A DNA stretch of 64,000 bases, from positions 372,001 to 436,000 of the forward strand of contig CAVSME010000001.1 in assembly GCA_963728985.1 (NCBI GenBank), written 5' to 3'. Below, piece by piece: positions 10,070 through 21,371 of this stretch. Position numbers and translations under genes: made by a program. Origin of the DNA: DASXAI01 sp963728985 (GTDB taxonomy: Bacteria > Actinomycetota > Acidimicrobiia > Acidimicrobiales > Ilumatobacteraceae). The notes below the pieces were generated by a model. It had not been told where the DNA came from, made no database searches, and saw only the letters and a program-made list of their open reading frames with translations. Within the stretch, counting starts at the first letter, position 1. Each line of letters opens with the position of its first letter.

Positions 10070-11074
10070 CCCGCTTCCTCGATGCGCTCGAGATTCGCCA
10101 CCTCCGCCGAGACTTGACTCGGACGCAGGATCTCGCGGACCACGTACGGCGGCCGCTGCATCGAGCGGAAGTGCATCCGGCCAAGGTACTCCCCGATGAC
10201 GCCGAGTCCGAACAACTGCGCACCGGCCAGGATCGAGACGAGGGACGCCAAAAACGCAAACCCTGGGACTGTGGTCTTTGAAACGAAGTAGCGGCCGAGC
10301 ACGAACGCAAGTGTGAACGCGCCCAAGAGCGCCATGGCGAAGCCCAGCCACGACACCAATCGGAGCGGTTTGCTGCTGTACCCAGTCACCATGTTGATGG
10401 TGTGTCGCATCAACTTCCGGAACGTGTAGCTGGACGATCCCTGCTCTCTCTGGTCCATCGGCGTGAGGGCGGTTGTATATCGGGTGGTGACCCACGACAG
10501 CAGTACATCGATCGAGACGTACGGGTCCGTGACGGTCGGAAAATCCATCCCGCAGGTAGGTTCGAAATGCACGAAACGCTCCCGAGTCGCGTGCCATTCG
10601 CCCGCCGATCGACAGCCCCATCGCGGTCTTGGCGATCCGGCTCGAAAGGTTTCGCCAGCCACCATGCTCCTCGGCATCTGTCTGCCCGTAGACGAGGTCG
10701 ACGCCGGGGGTCAACGCCGCGAGCAGCATCGGAATGGTCTCGGGGCGGTGCTGGAGATCGTCATCCATCGTGACCACGACGTCGTTCGTCGCCAGCCGGA
10801 TGCCGGCGAGGAGTGCGTTGTGCTGGCCGAAGTTCCGGAACAAATCCACGCCGACCACGTGCGGGTTCTTCATCGCGAGCTGTTCGACGACGTGCCAACT
10901 GTCGTCAGGGCTCCCGTCGACCACCAGGATGATCTCCCAGTTCGTGTCCTTGAGCGCTTCGCACGTCCGCTCTGTCAGCTCGACGATCGTGTCCGCGCCG
11001 CGGTACACCGGCACCACGACGGAGACGCCTCGGGCCAAGCGACGCCGTTCACCGGCACCGAAGTCCTCAGTCAA
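10066..11074 (-). CDS. Polyprenyl-phosphate GT2 glycosyltransferase, ArnC/DPM-like (one frameshift)
   Basis: Starts at ATG 11074. The N-terminal part has the GT2 strand VSVVVPVYRG, VDGSPDDSW, NFGQHNALLAGI and the DDDLQ metal site of dolichyl-/undecaprenyl-phosphate sugar transferases. After a single indel near 10560 the frame resumes with two membrane helices (LVSWLGFAMALLGAFTLAF; ILAGAQLFGLGVIGEYLGR), the standard end of ArnC-like proteins. It should load a sugar from a nucleotide donor onto a polyprenyl phosphate at the inner face of the membrane. Coupled to wecE, suggesting the amino sugar may be its substrate (inference). Confidence 0.8.
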
Positions 11075-11266
11075 GCCGGATCCCGACTACTTCGCGGTTG
11101 CAACCTCGTCGTGGACGGAGGCCCAACGAACTCAGCCCCGAACTCCCTCACCGGACCCGTATGAGAAGTTGTCTCACCCACGGCACGATAGCTCCGGACG
11201 ACGACCAGGGCTGGCGAGCCTGCTCAGCGGCCCTGGCGGCGAGTTCGTCGACCAGGAGAGGTCGGT

Positions 11267-11874
11267 ATGCTCCCTCCGATGCTTCGGGAACGGATCCTCG
11301 ACACGACGCGGGGATATGGCGCCTTCCGCCGACTGATCAAGGCCGACCGAAGCATGCGGCTCATCGTCGATGAGTACGTTCGCCCAACTGCTACGTCCAG
11401 CGTCCTCGACATCGGCTGCGGCAACGCAGACCTGGCTCGGATGCTGCCCGCTGGCACGTCATACCTGGGTCTCGACAACAACCCGAGGTACATACGGGAC
11501 ACGGCGGCGCGGGGTCTCAACGTCATCGAGGCGAGCGTCAGCGACCTGCTGGGCATCGGGTACGGGCCCTTCGACGTTGTCGTCGCCGTCGGTCTCCTTC
11601 ATCATCTCGACGACGCAACGGCAGAGGAATTGGGTACGCGATGTGAACGAGGTACTCGTGCCCGCTGGCAGATTGGTGACTGTCGATCCGGTCTTGCATG
11701 AAGGGCAGTCGCTCATCTCACGAACGATCATGAGGTTCGACCGTGGTCGACACATCCGGGACGAGGACGGCTATTCGCAACTGATGAAGACGCAGTTCAC
11801 CGACGCCGACGTTCGGGTGCGGTACGACTTCCTGCCGTTTCCCGTACGCGCACTGCATCATGACGACGGCGTAG
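11267..11874 (+). CDS. Class I SAM methyltransferase (frameshifted)
   Basis: Starts at ATG 11267. The first frame carries motif I SVLDIGCGNADLARML, LGLDNNP and VVAVGLLHHLDD. A single indel near 11628 moves to VRDVNEVLVPAGRLVTVDPV, and a second, an extra C near 11842, must be removed to end with FPYAHCIMTTA and the TAG at 11872-11874. About 202 residues, matching the small methyltransferases of glycan clusters. It is monocistronic and convergent with the membrane-protein gene on the other strand. Substrate unknown. Confidence 0.7.
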
Positions 11875-11883
11875 GTCGCTCCA

Positions 11884-13694
11884 CTAGGGACAGAGAGCTT
11901 CGAACAACCACACGTCGAGCCGCCCATCGCTGGTCTCGTCGCAGCTCGCCGGACGGTACTCATTGACCTCGAAATAAAGCTCGGCACTGCCAACCGTCAG
12001 GGTGTGCTCCGACGAGCCGACCTGCAGGTCCGACAGGAAGTCGAGGGCGGCGCGACCTTGCTCCACGAACTCGGGGCGTGAGCCCATGATGACCAGGTAC
12101 CTCGGCGTCCGCTGCCGAAGCTGCGCCCGTTGGTGGTCGTCGAGTGCCGGCAGTCCCGGCCCGTTGGCCTGCACGGTGCTGTAGCGCCACAGATAGGTCG
12201 ACTCCACGAGATCGGACAGCTCGTCACCGTCCGGGTACCAGAAGACGAGGCTGCCCGGTGAGGAGTGCCACTGCGGCATGGTCTCAGTGAACTCGATCGC
12301 CAGGTCGTAGACATCCAAGAGGTCGTGTCGCGATTGAAGATGGCCCGGTCGAAGTACGGCTCGCGCCGGAACGGCTGGCCGGTGGCCAGCGGCACATCGC
12401 TCGGCGCGCCGTAGGTGAAGGCGACCGGCACGACGCCGACGAGGAGGGCAGCGACCACGAGGAACCACCGCTGCCGGCGTCCGGCCATCACCAGGGCGGT
12501 GAACAGCACGGCGGAGACGAGAACGCCCGGCACGACCCAGACGGAGACGGATCGAACAGCCACTCCCACACGAGCGGGGCGGCGAAGACCACGACGCCGG
12601 CAGCACCGAGCGCGATGCCCCGCCTGGGTAGCTGCTCAACAAGCGCGGCGGCGACCATCGTTAGGACGACGACCGTGAGACCGAGGAGGTACGACGTGTA
12701 GTAGTACGTCTCGACGCGCGAACCCTTGCCAGAGGAACTCGTGTGCGACGTAGACGGCGAACGCGGCGGTCAGCATTGCCGCCGCCGCTGCCTCATGGAC
12801 CCGCAGCACCCGGCGGAAGCCGAGACGCAAGGCCAGGAGCGCGACCACGGCCATCCCCGGGAGGTAGAGGTAGGGGCGGAACCTCAGCCATCCGTACGTC
12901 GGCGCCCGGTCCGGCGCGTCCACCTGGGAGAGCCCCCGCGCCGCGTCGATGCTCGGCGTGAGGATGTCGCCGTTGCCGAACCGGATCCAGTAATAGAGGG
13001 CTGCCGCCGCCGTGGCGAGGGCGAGGCCGACGATGACGGCCACGGCATCAGCCACCACTGGCCGGCGGTAGATCAACTGCACAACCGCCCAGGCCGCCAA
13101 CGCCGCGAAGATGGGGGCAGCAAGGAAGGCGTTCGAGTGGATCGTCAATGCGAGTAGAGCGCCGGATGCGACGCAGCAGAGGAGCCGAGTGCGCCGGGAA
13201 GCCGGGAGCAGCAGTAGCAGCGCCACGGCCGCGGTGAGGTACGGCACCCCCGTCGTATCGGAGTAGACGGTCATCACGGCCCGGTACAGGATGGGGCTCG
13301 TGAGGAAGAGCGCGACGGAGAAGACGGCTGCACCCCGACCGCTCAGCCGGCGGAACAGGATGTAGAGCGCGCCAGCCGCGCCGGCCGTCAGCAGCCACCG
13401 CAACGCGAAGTAGCCGACCCGAGTCCCCAACAGGTCCTGCAGCATCTCGCCCGGCAGGATGAGACCGAAGCGGACGGCGAAGTACGGATAGCCGTACCGG
13501 TCCACGAGGTCACGGAAGTTCGAGATGTATCCCGTGTAAATGAAGGGATCGACGCCGTTCTGGTGGTAGAACGCCTCGACGCCGTAGACAAGGAACACGG
13601 CGACCGGCGCGAGGAGCAGACCGGTGGCCTCGAGCCACGGGCGCCGGGCGACGAGCGCGTCGGCGACATTGCTCCGCGTCAAGGAATTCAGCAT
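11884..13694 (-). CDS. Polytopic membrane protein, GT-C-like (frameshifted)
   Basis: Start ATG 13694 overlaps the preceding stop by seven bases. After about 20 cytoplasmic residues come roughly ten hydrophobic helices (for example LLLAPVAVFLVYGVEAFY, AAVALLLLLPA, MAVVALLALRLGF), then a soluble C-terminal domain ending in LDVWLFEALCP. The layout of many helices plus a periplasmic C-domain, with an early YISNFRDLVDRYGYPYFAV loop, suggests a GT-C glycosyltransferase using a lipid-linked donor, but no DxD or EE loop is clear. Indels fall near 12720, 12560 and 12330; restored length is about 603 residues. Confidence 0.65.
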
Positions 13695-16421
13695 CCCCGG
13701 GTCGGCAGCGTCGCCGGTTCGCCGGTGAGATGGTTCCAGACGAGCACGGCGTAGTCGTCCCACGTGCCGAGATCACGAGCGGAGGCTTCGTCCTCGAGGG
13801 AGGCGAGGGTCTCGTCGTCGGTGAGGAGACGGCGCATGGCGCCGACCACGGCCTCGACGTTTCTCGGGTCGACGGTGATCGCTCCCCCTCCAGGCGGGCG
13901 CGAGCTCCACCATGCTGCCGAAGTCCGAGGTGATGACCGGCGTGCCGCAGACGAGCGACTCGGCGATGGGGAGGCCATAGCCCTCGACCAGCGACGGGAA
14001 CACGCTGAACCGGGCGAGATGGTACGACGCCCAGAGGCGCTGTTCACTGGCCCGCTTCCAAACCGTCAGCGGATAGCGCGCCGCTCGGAGCAGCTCCACC
14101 TGTTCGTCGAACTCCTCGCCGCGCCAGCCGCTGCCGCCGATCATGAGGAGGTGGAATTGCACGCCCTCCCGCCACAGTCGGTGGGCGGCCTCCAGAAGGA
14201 CCAGGTGGTTCTTCCGCGGCTCGTGGCTGCCGACGGCAAGCACCAATGGGAGCGACCCGAGCCCCAGCTCGGCGCGCACCTGCTCGATGTCGGTGTCGAT
14301 CCGCGGTGGAGTCTCCGTGGGAAGCGGGTGGGCCGCCACCTCGGGACCGGGAACGCCCTGCGACCCAAGCATGTCGTTGAACGCACGGAAATCGCTGGCA
14401 GTCGCCACGCTGATGGCCGACAGCCGGTCGGCGTACTTCACGACTGACAGGTAGTTGGCGAAGTTGGCCGACATGCTGTCGGTGACCGTCTCGGTTGCTG
14501 TCATCGGGATGAAGTCGAACCCGATGAGGGCCAGGCTGCGCAACACTCCCGAGATGGCCAGCGCTCGATAGGCATCGCACCGCATCGGGTCGGCGACGAG
14601 CTCCGGAAGCAGCATCCGGCACCGCCAGGGGACGACGACTGCATCCGAAACCTCGAGCGGCACGCGCCGGATGCCCTCGGCACCAGACGTGTGCAGGTGG
14701 TCGCGCCACCGCATCAGGCGTTGCGTCTCGCTCGGTGCCAGCGCCTTGGTGAAGCCGCGCTCGAGGTCGAAGGTGAGCAGCGTCAGATCGTGATCATTGA
14801 CCCATCGCCCTACCGTTTCCCGCACCACTCGCTGGATGCCGGTATGGAGATCGTGGGCGACAGTATGAGAGACGTCGAGCACGACCTGATCCCTGACGAT
14901 GTGCAGCAGCCGGTCGGCTCGGTCGCCCCTCGCGAGCGACGCCTCGAACCGTCGGGCCATCTCCGCCGTCAAGCCCGACGGACCGTCCGTCCGCAACAGC
15001 CGCGCCCCACGCTGCAGCTCGAGCTCCGTCGGGTACGCAGCGTTCGCCGCCGTGAGCGCGAGCCATGACTTCACGGTGGCGGGCTCGTCCGACCGCTCGA
15101 GAGCGTCCTCGAATCGCGCCAGGGCCTCACCCAGCTCCGGCACGGCGCCCTCGTCGCCCAGCAAGAGGAGAGCCGTGGACTGGTTGATCCGCCGGGCCAG
15201 GGTGTCGCTGGAGTGCTCACCCGGCCACACCGGGCCCGCCGGCACGGGCGCCGGGCGCGGGATCGCAGTCGCCGACGCTCCAGGGTCGCTGGTGCGGCTG
15301 GCCAGCTGCGCTCGGCGCACGGCGCGCAGCGGCCGAGTGACCCGCCACGAGATCGTCGTCTGCATTGCGCCCAGGTTCGCCTGCAAGTCACCGAGCTCGT
15401 GAAGGTGAGCCTGGTGCTGGGCACTGATTACCCCGATGTGCTGATGCAGCCGCGCCACCTCCTCGACCTTCGCCATCAGCTGAGTGCGCCAGGACACGGC
15501 GTCACGCCGTGTCGCGGCGACCAGGCGCTCGACCGCCCGCAGGTGGTCCCTGGCGGCGGCCGTCTCCGCCCGTGCGTCAGCCAGCGCTGCGTGTAGTCGC
15601 GCCTCCTCCGCCCGCAGCGCCGCCGCCTCGGACAGCAGTGTGGCGTGGGCGTGGTCCGCTGATCGCCGTGCGGCGTCTGCCTCGAGCGCGCCCTGCCCGA
15701 GACGCTCGAGCTCTCGCGCTACGTCGGCGCGCTTGTACGGCATGTCGAACACGCAGGCCGGGTACGAAAGTGCCGCTCGGAGCTCTGGGTGCTCGTCGGC
15801 GAGGTAGAAGCGGTTCAACCCGTCGAACAGGCAGAAGGAGTAGTCGGCCGCCAGCACGGCTGGTTCCCACGTCTCGTGCGAGGCGACGGTGCTCTGCGGG
15901 GCAGTCGCCTCCACCACGAGCACCCACGGGCGCCAGCGCCTCAGGTCCAACCCTGCGAGCGCATCCTTCTCGGCACCTTCGACGTCGATCTTGCAGAAGT
16001 GGATCGCCGCCTCGTCCAGCCCGGACTCGCCGAGGACGTCGTCGAGGGTTCGCATCTCGACTTCGACCTCGACGACCTCGAGGCCCTCCGCGGCTGCGAC
16101 ACCGGCCACGTCAACGAGCACCGACGATCGACCGGTGTCCTCCGACGCATAGAGCGTGACGCTGCCGGTACACGGGCCGGCGGCGACCGCGAAGGTCCTG
16201 TCCCGAGGACGCTGTTCGGCCAACGCCGCGGCGAGCACCGGAACGGGCTCAAGGTTCACCCCCCGCCAGCCGCGATCGTAGAACGCCCGGGTCACAGAGT
16301 CCGCGGTCGGGTCGGCCGCCCCCACGTCGACGTACGTTCCCTTCGAGACGTGCCGCAGAGCCCGCCAGAGCACGACGTCCTCGGCATTCTGGGCGTACGA
16401 GATGAAGTCGGCGTCAGTCAT
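13688..16421 (-). CDS. FkbM methyltransferase-coiled-coil-GT4 fusion (late frameshift)
   Basis: About 910 residues from ATG 16421. Residues 1-235 are an FkbM-type methyltransferase (FISYAQNAEDVVLWRAL, TYVDVGAADPTADSVTR, HFCKIDVEGAEKDAL). Residues about 240-375 form a long alanine-rich coiled coil ending in TISWRVTRPLRAVRR. After a Pro/Ala linker, residues about 490 onward are a GT4 glycosyltransferase (VLDVSHTVAHDLHTGIQRV, LAVGSHEPRKNH, FPSLVEGYGLPIAESL). One extra base near 13895 separates the last 65 residues. All catalytic motifs of both enzymes are present, so one chain probably both methylates and extends a glycan. Confidence 0.85.
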
Positions 16422-16608
16422 CGAGGCAAGTGCGGGCTTCGGGCGGGCGACACGACAGACTAGCGGGCCGCATCTTCAGAGAACGGCCGTGAGGACGCCG
16501 AGCCCGCCGGCGACGAAGTACGCGATCTCCGAAGAGGGCGAACACCCACTAGGAACAAGGCTGCCGGAATCCCGGGGTCGATTTCCTGGTCCAGCCGAGC
16601 CCGGATGT

Positions 16609-18831
16609 TCAACCGGTTCCGCCTCCAGGCCCAACGGTGAAGCTGGTCGACACCTTCGGACCGAAGAACGCAACGCCTTCGCTCACCATCTGGATCTCGG
16701 CCACGTAGGAGCCGTCCGGCAGTGCAGGCATCGCCAGGCGGGCCTGCACGGTGGCGCCCGGGGGCACCACCGACGGTTGCGTGAGCGGGAGCGCCTGGCG
16801 CACCCAATTGTCGACAAGGACGTCGCCGGTTGGCGACAGGAGGCGTGCGGCGATGTCGACGACGCCACCCGCGCCTGCCGTCAGCCAGGTGGCGGTGCCC
16901 GTGTTCTGGATCGTGAGGGGGATGGGCCTGGGAAGCGGCGCGGCCTCCATCTGCAAGGAGTCGCTCCCGACCGTCACGGCCGATGCCAGGCCCTCCGATG
17001 TGTTGCTGTGGGGGCCGCGCTGCGTGCGCATCAGCCGGAAACGCGACGTCACGGGTTCGAACATATCGCCGGTGAGAGCCGGCTCGTTGTAGACGAGCGT
17101 CCATTCGGCGTCGGGCGGTGTGACCGGGAAGGCGCCGAACGACAGGACGTGAATCAGCTTCGTGGGGACGAAGTACACCGACCACATCGTGTCGCGGACG
17201 TCGAGGTCGATGTTCACATCGTCGAGTTGCTTCAGTACAGCGCTGTCGCTCAGCTGCGACTGGTCGAGCGAGGCGTGCAGGTACGGCTCGGAGCCCCGGA
17301 GGTTGGCGATACCGCGGTAGCGGCCCGTCACCGATATCTCCGGTCTCGACGGTGACGGTCACGGCCGTAGCCACCAGGAACAGCACGGCGAGTCCGGCAC
17401 CCAGTCGGCGCCGGCGCTCCCGAAGGGCGACCGTGAACGTGGCCACCAGGACCGCGAGCACGACTGCGGCGAAGACCGGCTGGAAGAACGAAATCCACTT
17501 CCACTGCTGGTACGTGGGGCCGCCTTCGCGGGTGTAGTAGACGGCGTACGACAGGAGGATGACGACGACTGCGGGGACCCCGAAGCCGACCAGTCGGCGC
17601 GCCCGGCGGCGGACCACGACCGCGGCCCCGACGAAGGCGCCGAGGATGGCTACTGACCAGATCACCCGGCCAGCGTTGAGCGTGGTGGTCAGCCGTGAGC
17701 CCACGCCCATGAGTTCAACCGGTAGGTAGCCGCCCTGCGACCATCCGAAGGTGCCGCCGCCGACCAGCTCGAGGCGGTCCAGCGCCAGGAGCAACCACTG
17801 CGGCACGACGGCGAAGGCGAGGACGGCGGCGCAGGCGAAGAGGACGACGACGCGTAGCAACCGCCGCAGCAGCGCCGACCAGCTCCACCCGGCCCCGGGC
17901 AGGCGGTCGGCCAGCACCATCGCGGGGAGGAACACCGGTGGCCCGAGGAACGCCATGAAGGCGTAGTGGCTCATCATCACAAGCAGGGCCACCGCCGCCG
18001 CGACCATGAGCACGGCGAGCCGACGAAGTCTACGTTCCCGCCCGGCGCGGATGCCGATCACGCAGACCAGGGGGATGCAGGCCATGGCCATGATCTGACC
18101 GGTGAAGGCCTGTGACGTGAGGTAGATGCACAGGAACGTCCCGCTGACAATGGCGGCGATGGCCACCGCCGACCAGTCCTGGTGCGGCAGCAGCTCCTGA
18201 ACCAGCAGGGCGAGGTGGTACGCCGCCAGGACCGCGAGCGCCAGGATCACGACGGTTGTGAGCCTCCACGTGGCGATCCCTGTGACCGCCGAGAAGGCGC
18301 CAATCGAGCGCGTTCGACCCGAAGGCGTCCGTCCGCGATGTGACCGAGATCGGTGCCGGCGATGCCGCCTGGATCGAAGAAGCCACTCGTGGCCAGGTGT
18401 CGGCTGATCATGGCGTAGCCCGCGGCGTCGCCGTTCCCGAGGCTCGACGTCGTCAGGTACGAAAGGTGGAAGATCGAGGAGAAATTGACGGCGGCGACGG
18501 CGCCCGCGCTGACCAGCGCGGCGGCCGCGAAGAGGACCCGACGACGATCGACCTCGGGTCGCCACCGCGAGGCGCGCAGCACCAGGACGGAACCGGCGAG
18601 ACCGAGCACTAGGAGAGTCACCGTCGGCACCTCGAGACCGTGGCCACCGGCGACGAACCAGTACCACGACACGACCTGCACCACGCAGAGGCCGATCAGC
18701 GGCGCGGTAACGGGCACGTCGGCGGAGCCGAGCTGACCGAGCAGGTGCTTGATCGGCCAACCGATGAGCGACAGTCCGGCGAGCAGCAGGACGACGAGGC
18801 CCGCGTACTCGGCGGCGACGATCAGCGACAA
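16609..18831 (-). CDS. Large polytopic membrane protein with exported C-terminal domain (frameshifted)
   Basis: Starts at TTG 18831 with no better in-frame start nearby. It has about 12-13 hydrophobic helices (for example LVVLLLAGLSLIGWPIKHLL, LLVMMSHYAFMAFLGPPVFL, AAVVLAVLVATFTVAL), then from about 17330 a 240-residue soluble domain (AVTVGSDSLQM, IPLTIQNTGTATW, VPPGATVQARLAMP) that looks like an Ig/beta-sandwich outside the membrane. Indels near 18300 and 17340. About 740 residues. It resembles actinobacterial glycan-cluster membrane proteins of unknown function, probably in polymer assembly or modification. No catalytic motif recognised. Confidence 0.65.
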
Positions 18832-18879
18832 GGCCGACCTCGCCGTCCCCTCGTCGTCACCGCCGCGTCTCTGCTTCGA

Positions 18880-19577
18880 TCAGAGCACGTAGCCGGCGGC
18901 GACGGCGTCGCCGTGGAACATCTTGACCGTCTCCAGGGAGAACTCGTCCAGGTCCTTGCCCAGCGTCGGGAGCTTCTTCAACAGATCGTGGGTGACGGTG
19001 ATGATGTCGCAGCCGATACGGTCGGCCTGCACCAGGTTGAAGATCTCCCTCGGGCTGGCCCAGATCAGCTCGATCTGGGGATGAGGCCGGAGATCTCGAG
19101 CGCGGTCTGCATCGTCGGCACCGGGTCGACTCCTGCATCGGCGATGCGGCCGGCGAACACCGACACATAGGCGCCGGCGCTCTCCACCAGGGATGTCGCC
19201 ACCCGCTCGACTTGCGCCACGGTCATGAGCGCCGTCACGTTCACGTTAATGCCATCCGCACTCAGAATCCTGACGAGCTGGTCGGTCGGCGCCCTGGCGT
19301 CGTCGTGACCGGGATCTTCACGTAGACGTTGTCGCCCCAAGACGGAGATCTTGCGGGCCTGGCGCTCCATGTCCGGCAACTCGTCCGAGAACACCTCGAA
19401 CGAGATCGGCTTGTCTGTGACCACCTCGAGGACCTCACGAGCGAAGGGCTCGTAGTCGGGCACGCCCGACTGCTTCATCAATGTCGGGTTGGTGGTGAAC
19501 CCGGCGATCAGGGGATCGGCGGCGAGGCGCACCATCTCCGGCTTGTCGGCACCGTCGGCGAAGACCTTCACCTTCAT
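18880..19577 (-). CDS. Transaldolase / fructose-6-phosphate aldolase family (frameshifted)
   Basis: Starts at ATG 19577, with a GAGGTGG ribosome site 6-12 bases upstream. MKVKVFADGADKPEM, LIAGFTTNPTLMKQSG and ISFEVFSDE are N-terminal blocks of small class I aldolases; NVYVKIP supplies the Schiff-base lysine; VSVFAGRIADAGVDP and IIGCDIITV-like text follow. Three indels (about 19340, 19300, 19085). Restored length about 233 residues, the size of the MipB/TalC subfamily. It could feed or drain sedoheptulose-7-phosphate, the precursor used by the heptose genes at 22-27 kb; that link is inference. Confidence 0.8.
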
Positions 19578-19696
19578 ATCGCACCACCTCGACCATGAGA
19601 CGCCTGGGCCACGGTCCGCCAAGTCTAGGAGGGCGGTCTGTCGGCCAAGGGACAGGGGGTAGGCTTGGGTGCTTGCTGACTGACAACCAGCTGGCC

Positions 19697-20656
19697 ATGC
19701 GACCAGCCGCGCTCGGCACGCCGCTGCCGGCCAAAACGGCCGTGGCCCTGCCAGACGGCACCACCTACCTCGACTTCCGCCGGACCCTGCGCCCGCGATA
19801 CGCCTCGCTCTGGGCCCAGCTCGGCCTCACCTTGGCCGTGGCCGCGGCCGGCCTCGTCCTGCCAATCGTCGTGCTCGGGCCAGAGGGCATCGGCGCCGGC
19901 ATCGCCATCGTGGTGGTGCTCAGCGTCGTCGAAGGAGTGTGCCTCTACGTCCTATCGCTGTTCGGCCACGCCGCCGCTCACAACAATCTCGCCGGTGATC
20001 CCGTCCTCAACGACCGTGTCGCGAACGTCCTGATCTTTCCCGTCACCGGCATCCCGATCGACCGCTATCGCCGCGTCCACCTCGCCCACCATCGGCTGCT
20101 CGGTCGCGAGGGTGATCCGGAGGATGGCTACCGGGAGCCCCTCGACTGGGCCTTCGCCCTGCGCTGCGTGCTCGGCAGGCGCTTTCTCGACGCCCTGCTG
20201 CGCCACGTCGGCCCAGGCGGCGGGACGGACGAGCCCATGTCCGGCCACGGTCTCTCGTGGGTGACGGCCGCCGGCGCGCTCGTCCACGCGGCGGCAGTCC
20301 TGGTGCCGTTCTTCGTCGGCGCCTGGTACGTCTCAGTGGCGTGGATCCTGGCCTTTACGATCGTCGCGCCCACGCTCATCGCCCTCCGCCTCGTACTCGA
20401 GCACCGGCTGCCGGTCGGGGTTGGCGCGCTCGATGATGGCAAGGACGCCGTCACTCGATCCTTCTCAGGCGTGCTCGTCGCCCCGGTGTTCGGAGCGGGT
20501 GGCTTCCGCTCGCATCTGGTGCATCACTGGGACCCGCAGGTGCACTGCACCCGCCTGCGTGACGTCGAGCGCTTCCTCGCCGAGTCCGGCGCGAGAGAGA
20601 TCGCCGCCGGCGCCCGGATGCGCTACCACGAGTCCTTCAGCGAGATCCGAGGCTGA
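19697..20656 (+). CDS. Fatty acid desaturase family membrane protein
   Basis: Intact 319 residues from ATG 19697 (an upstream in-frame start would add about 34 residues). Two hydrophobic hairpins (LGLTLAVAAAGLVLPIVVLG, SWVTAAGALVHAAAVLVPFF) surround three histidine clusters: HAAAHNN, HLAHH and HLVHH, the di-iron ligands of membrane desaturases and hydroxylases. Acts at the membrane on an acyl chain or lipid, possibly the lipid carrier or anchor of the glycan. Four bases upstream of the TylF-like methyltransferase, so co-transcribed with it. Confidence 0.82.
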   Translation: MRPAALGTPLPAKTAVALPDGTTYLDFRRTLRPRYASLWAQLGLTLAVAAAGLVLPIVVLGPEGIGAGIAIVVVLSVVEGVCLYVLSLFGHAAAHNNLAGDPVLNDRVANVLIFPVTGIPIDRYRRVHLAHHRLLGREGDPEDGYREPLDWAFALRCVLGRRFLDALLRHVGPGGGTDEPMSGHGLSWVTAAGALVHAAAVLVPFFVGAWYVSVAWILAFTIVAPTLIALRLVLEHRLPVGVGALDDGKDAVTRSFSGVLVAPVFGAGGFRSHLVHHWDPQVHCTRLRDVERFLAESGAREIAAGARMRYHESFSEIRG

Positions 20657-20659
20657 CCC

Positions 20660-21356
20660 ATGTTCCTCAGTAACTTCCGTCTGAAGACGATGGTCCAGAC
20701 CGGGCTCGTCAACGTCCGCGAGATCTTCGACTATCCCCGGTTGCACCCGAATCGAGAGCTCCAACATCTCGCGCTGGCCGAATCCGTCGAGTTCCTGAGG
20801 GCGCTCGACGAGCTCCCGCCGTCGTTCGCCTCGGCCCGAGAGCTGATGACCTTCGCGCTGGCCAACACCACCGTTGCCGGATCGGTGATAGAGCTCGGTG
20901 TCTACAAGGGCGCGACGATCGAAATTGATCGCGAAGCACCTGCCCGGTCGCGAGATCGACGGGTTCGACACCTTCACCGGCCTGCCATTGGGATGGACAG
21001 GCAACGGATCGCGATTCGACGCACGTGGCGCTCTCCCCCGCGTCCCCGCCAACGTGCGCCTCCACGTCGGGCTGTTCGGCGACACGTTGCCAGCGTGGCT
21101 CGAGGAGCACCCAGAGCCGCTCTCGTTCGTGCACGTCGACTGCGACCTCTACGAATCGACGGCGTCGGCGTTCGACCTCCTCGGCGAGAGCATGACCGAC
21201 GGCACGGTCATCCTGTTCGACGAGTTCTTCAACTACCCCGACTGGCAGAAGCACGAGTTCAGGGCGTTCGAGGAGCTCGTCGCCAAGCACGACTTCAACT
21301 ACCGCTTCATCGGATACTCGCGCATCCAGATGGCCGTCCGCATCGACGCGGGGTGA
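20660..21356 (+). CDS. TylF/MycF-type O-methyltransferase (one frameshift)
   Basis: Starts at ATG 20660, right after the desaturase stop. SVIELGVYKGATI is motif I of macrocin/TylF O-methyltransferases; after an indel near 20925 the frame resumes with GREIDGFDTFTGLP, FVHVDCDLYESTASAFD (the metal-binding aspartates) and VILFDEFFNYPDW. About 232 residues, normal for the family. Such enzymes methylate sugar hydroxyls using SAM and Mg2+. Convergent with the methyltransferase at 21372. Confidence 0.8.
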
Positions 21357-21371
21357 TGGTTCGCCGGCCGC

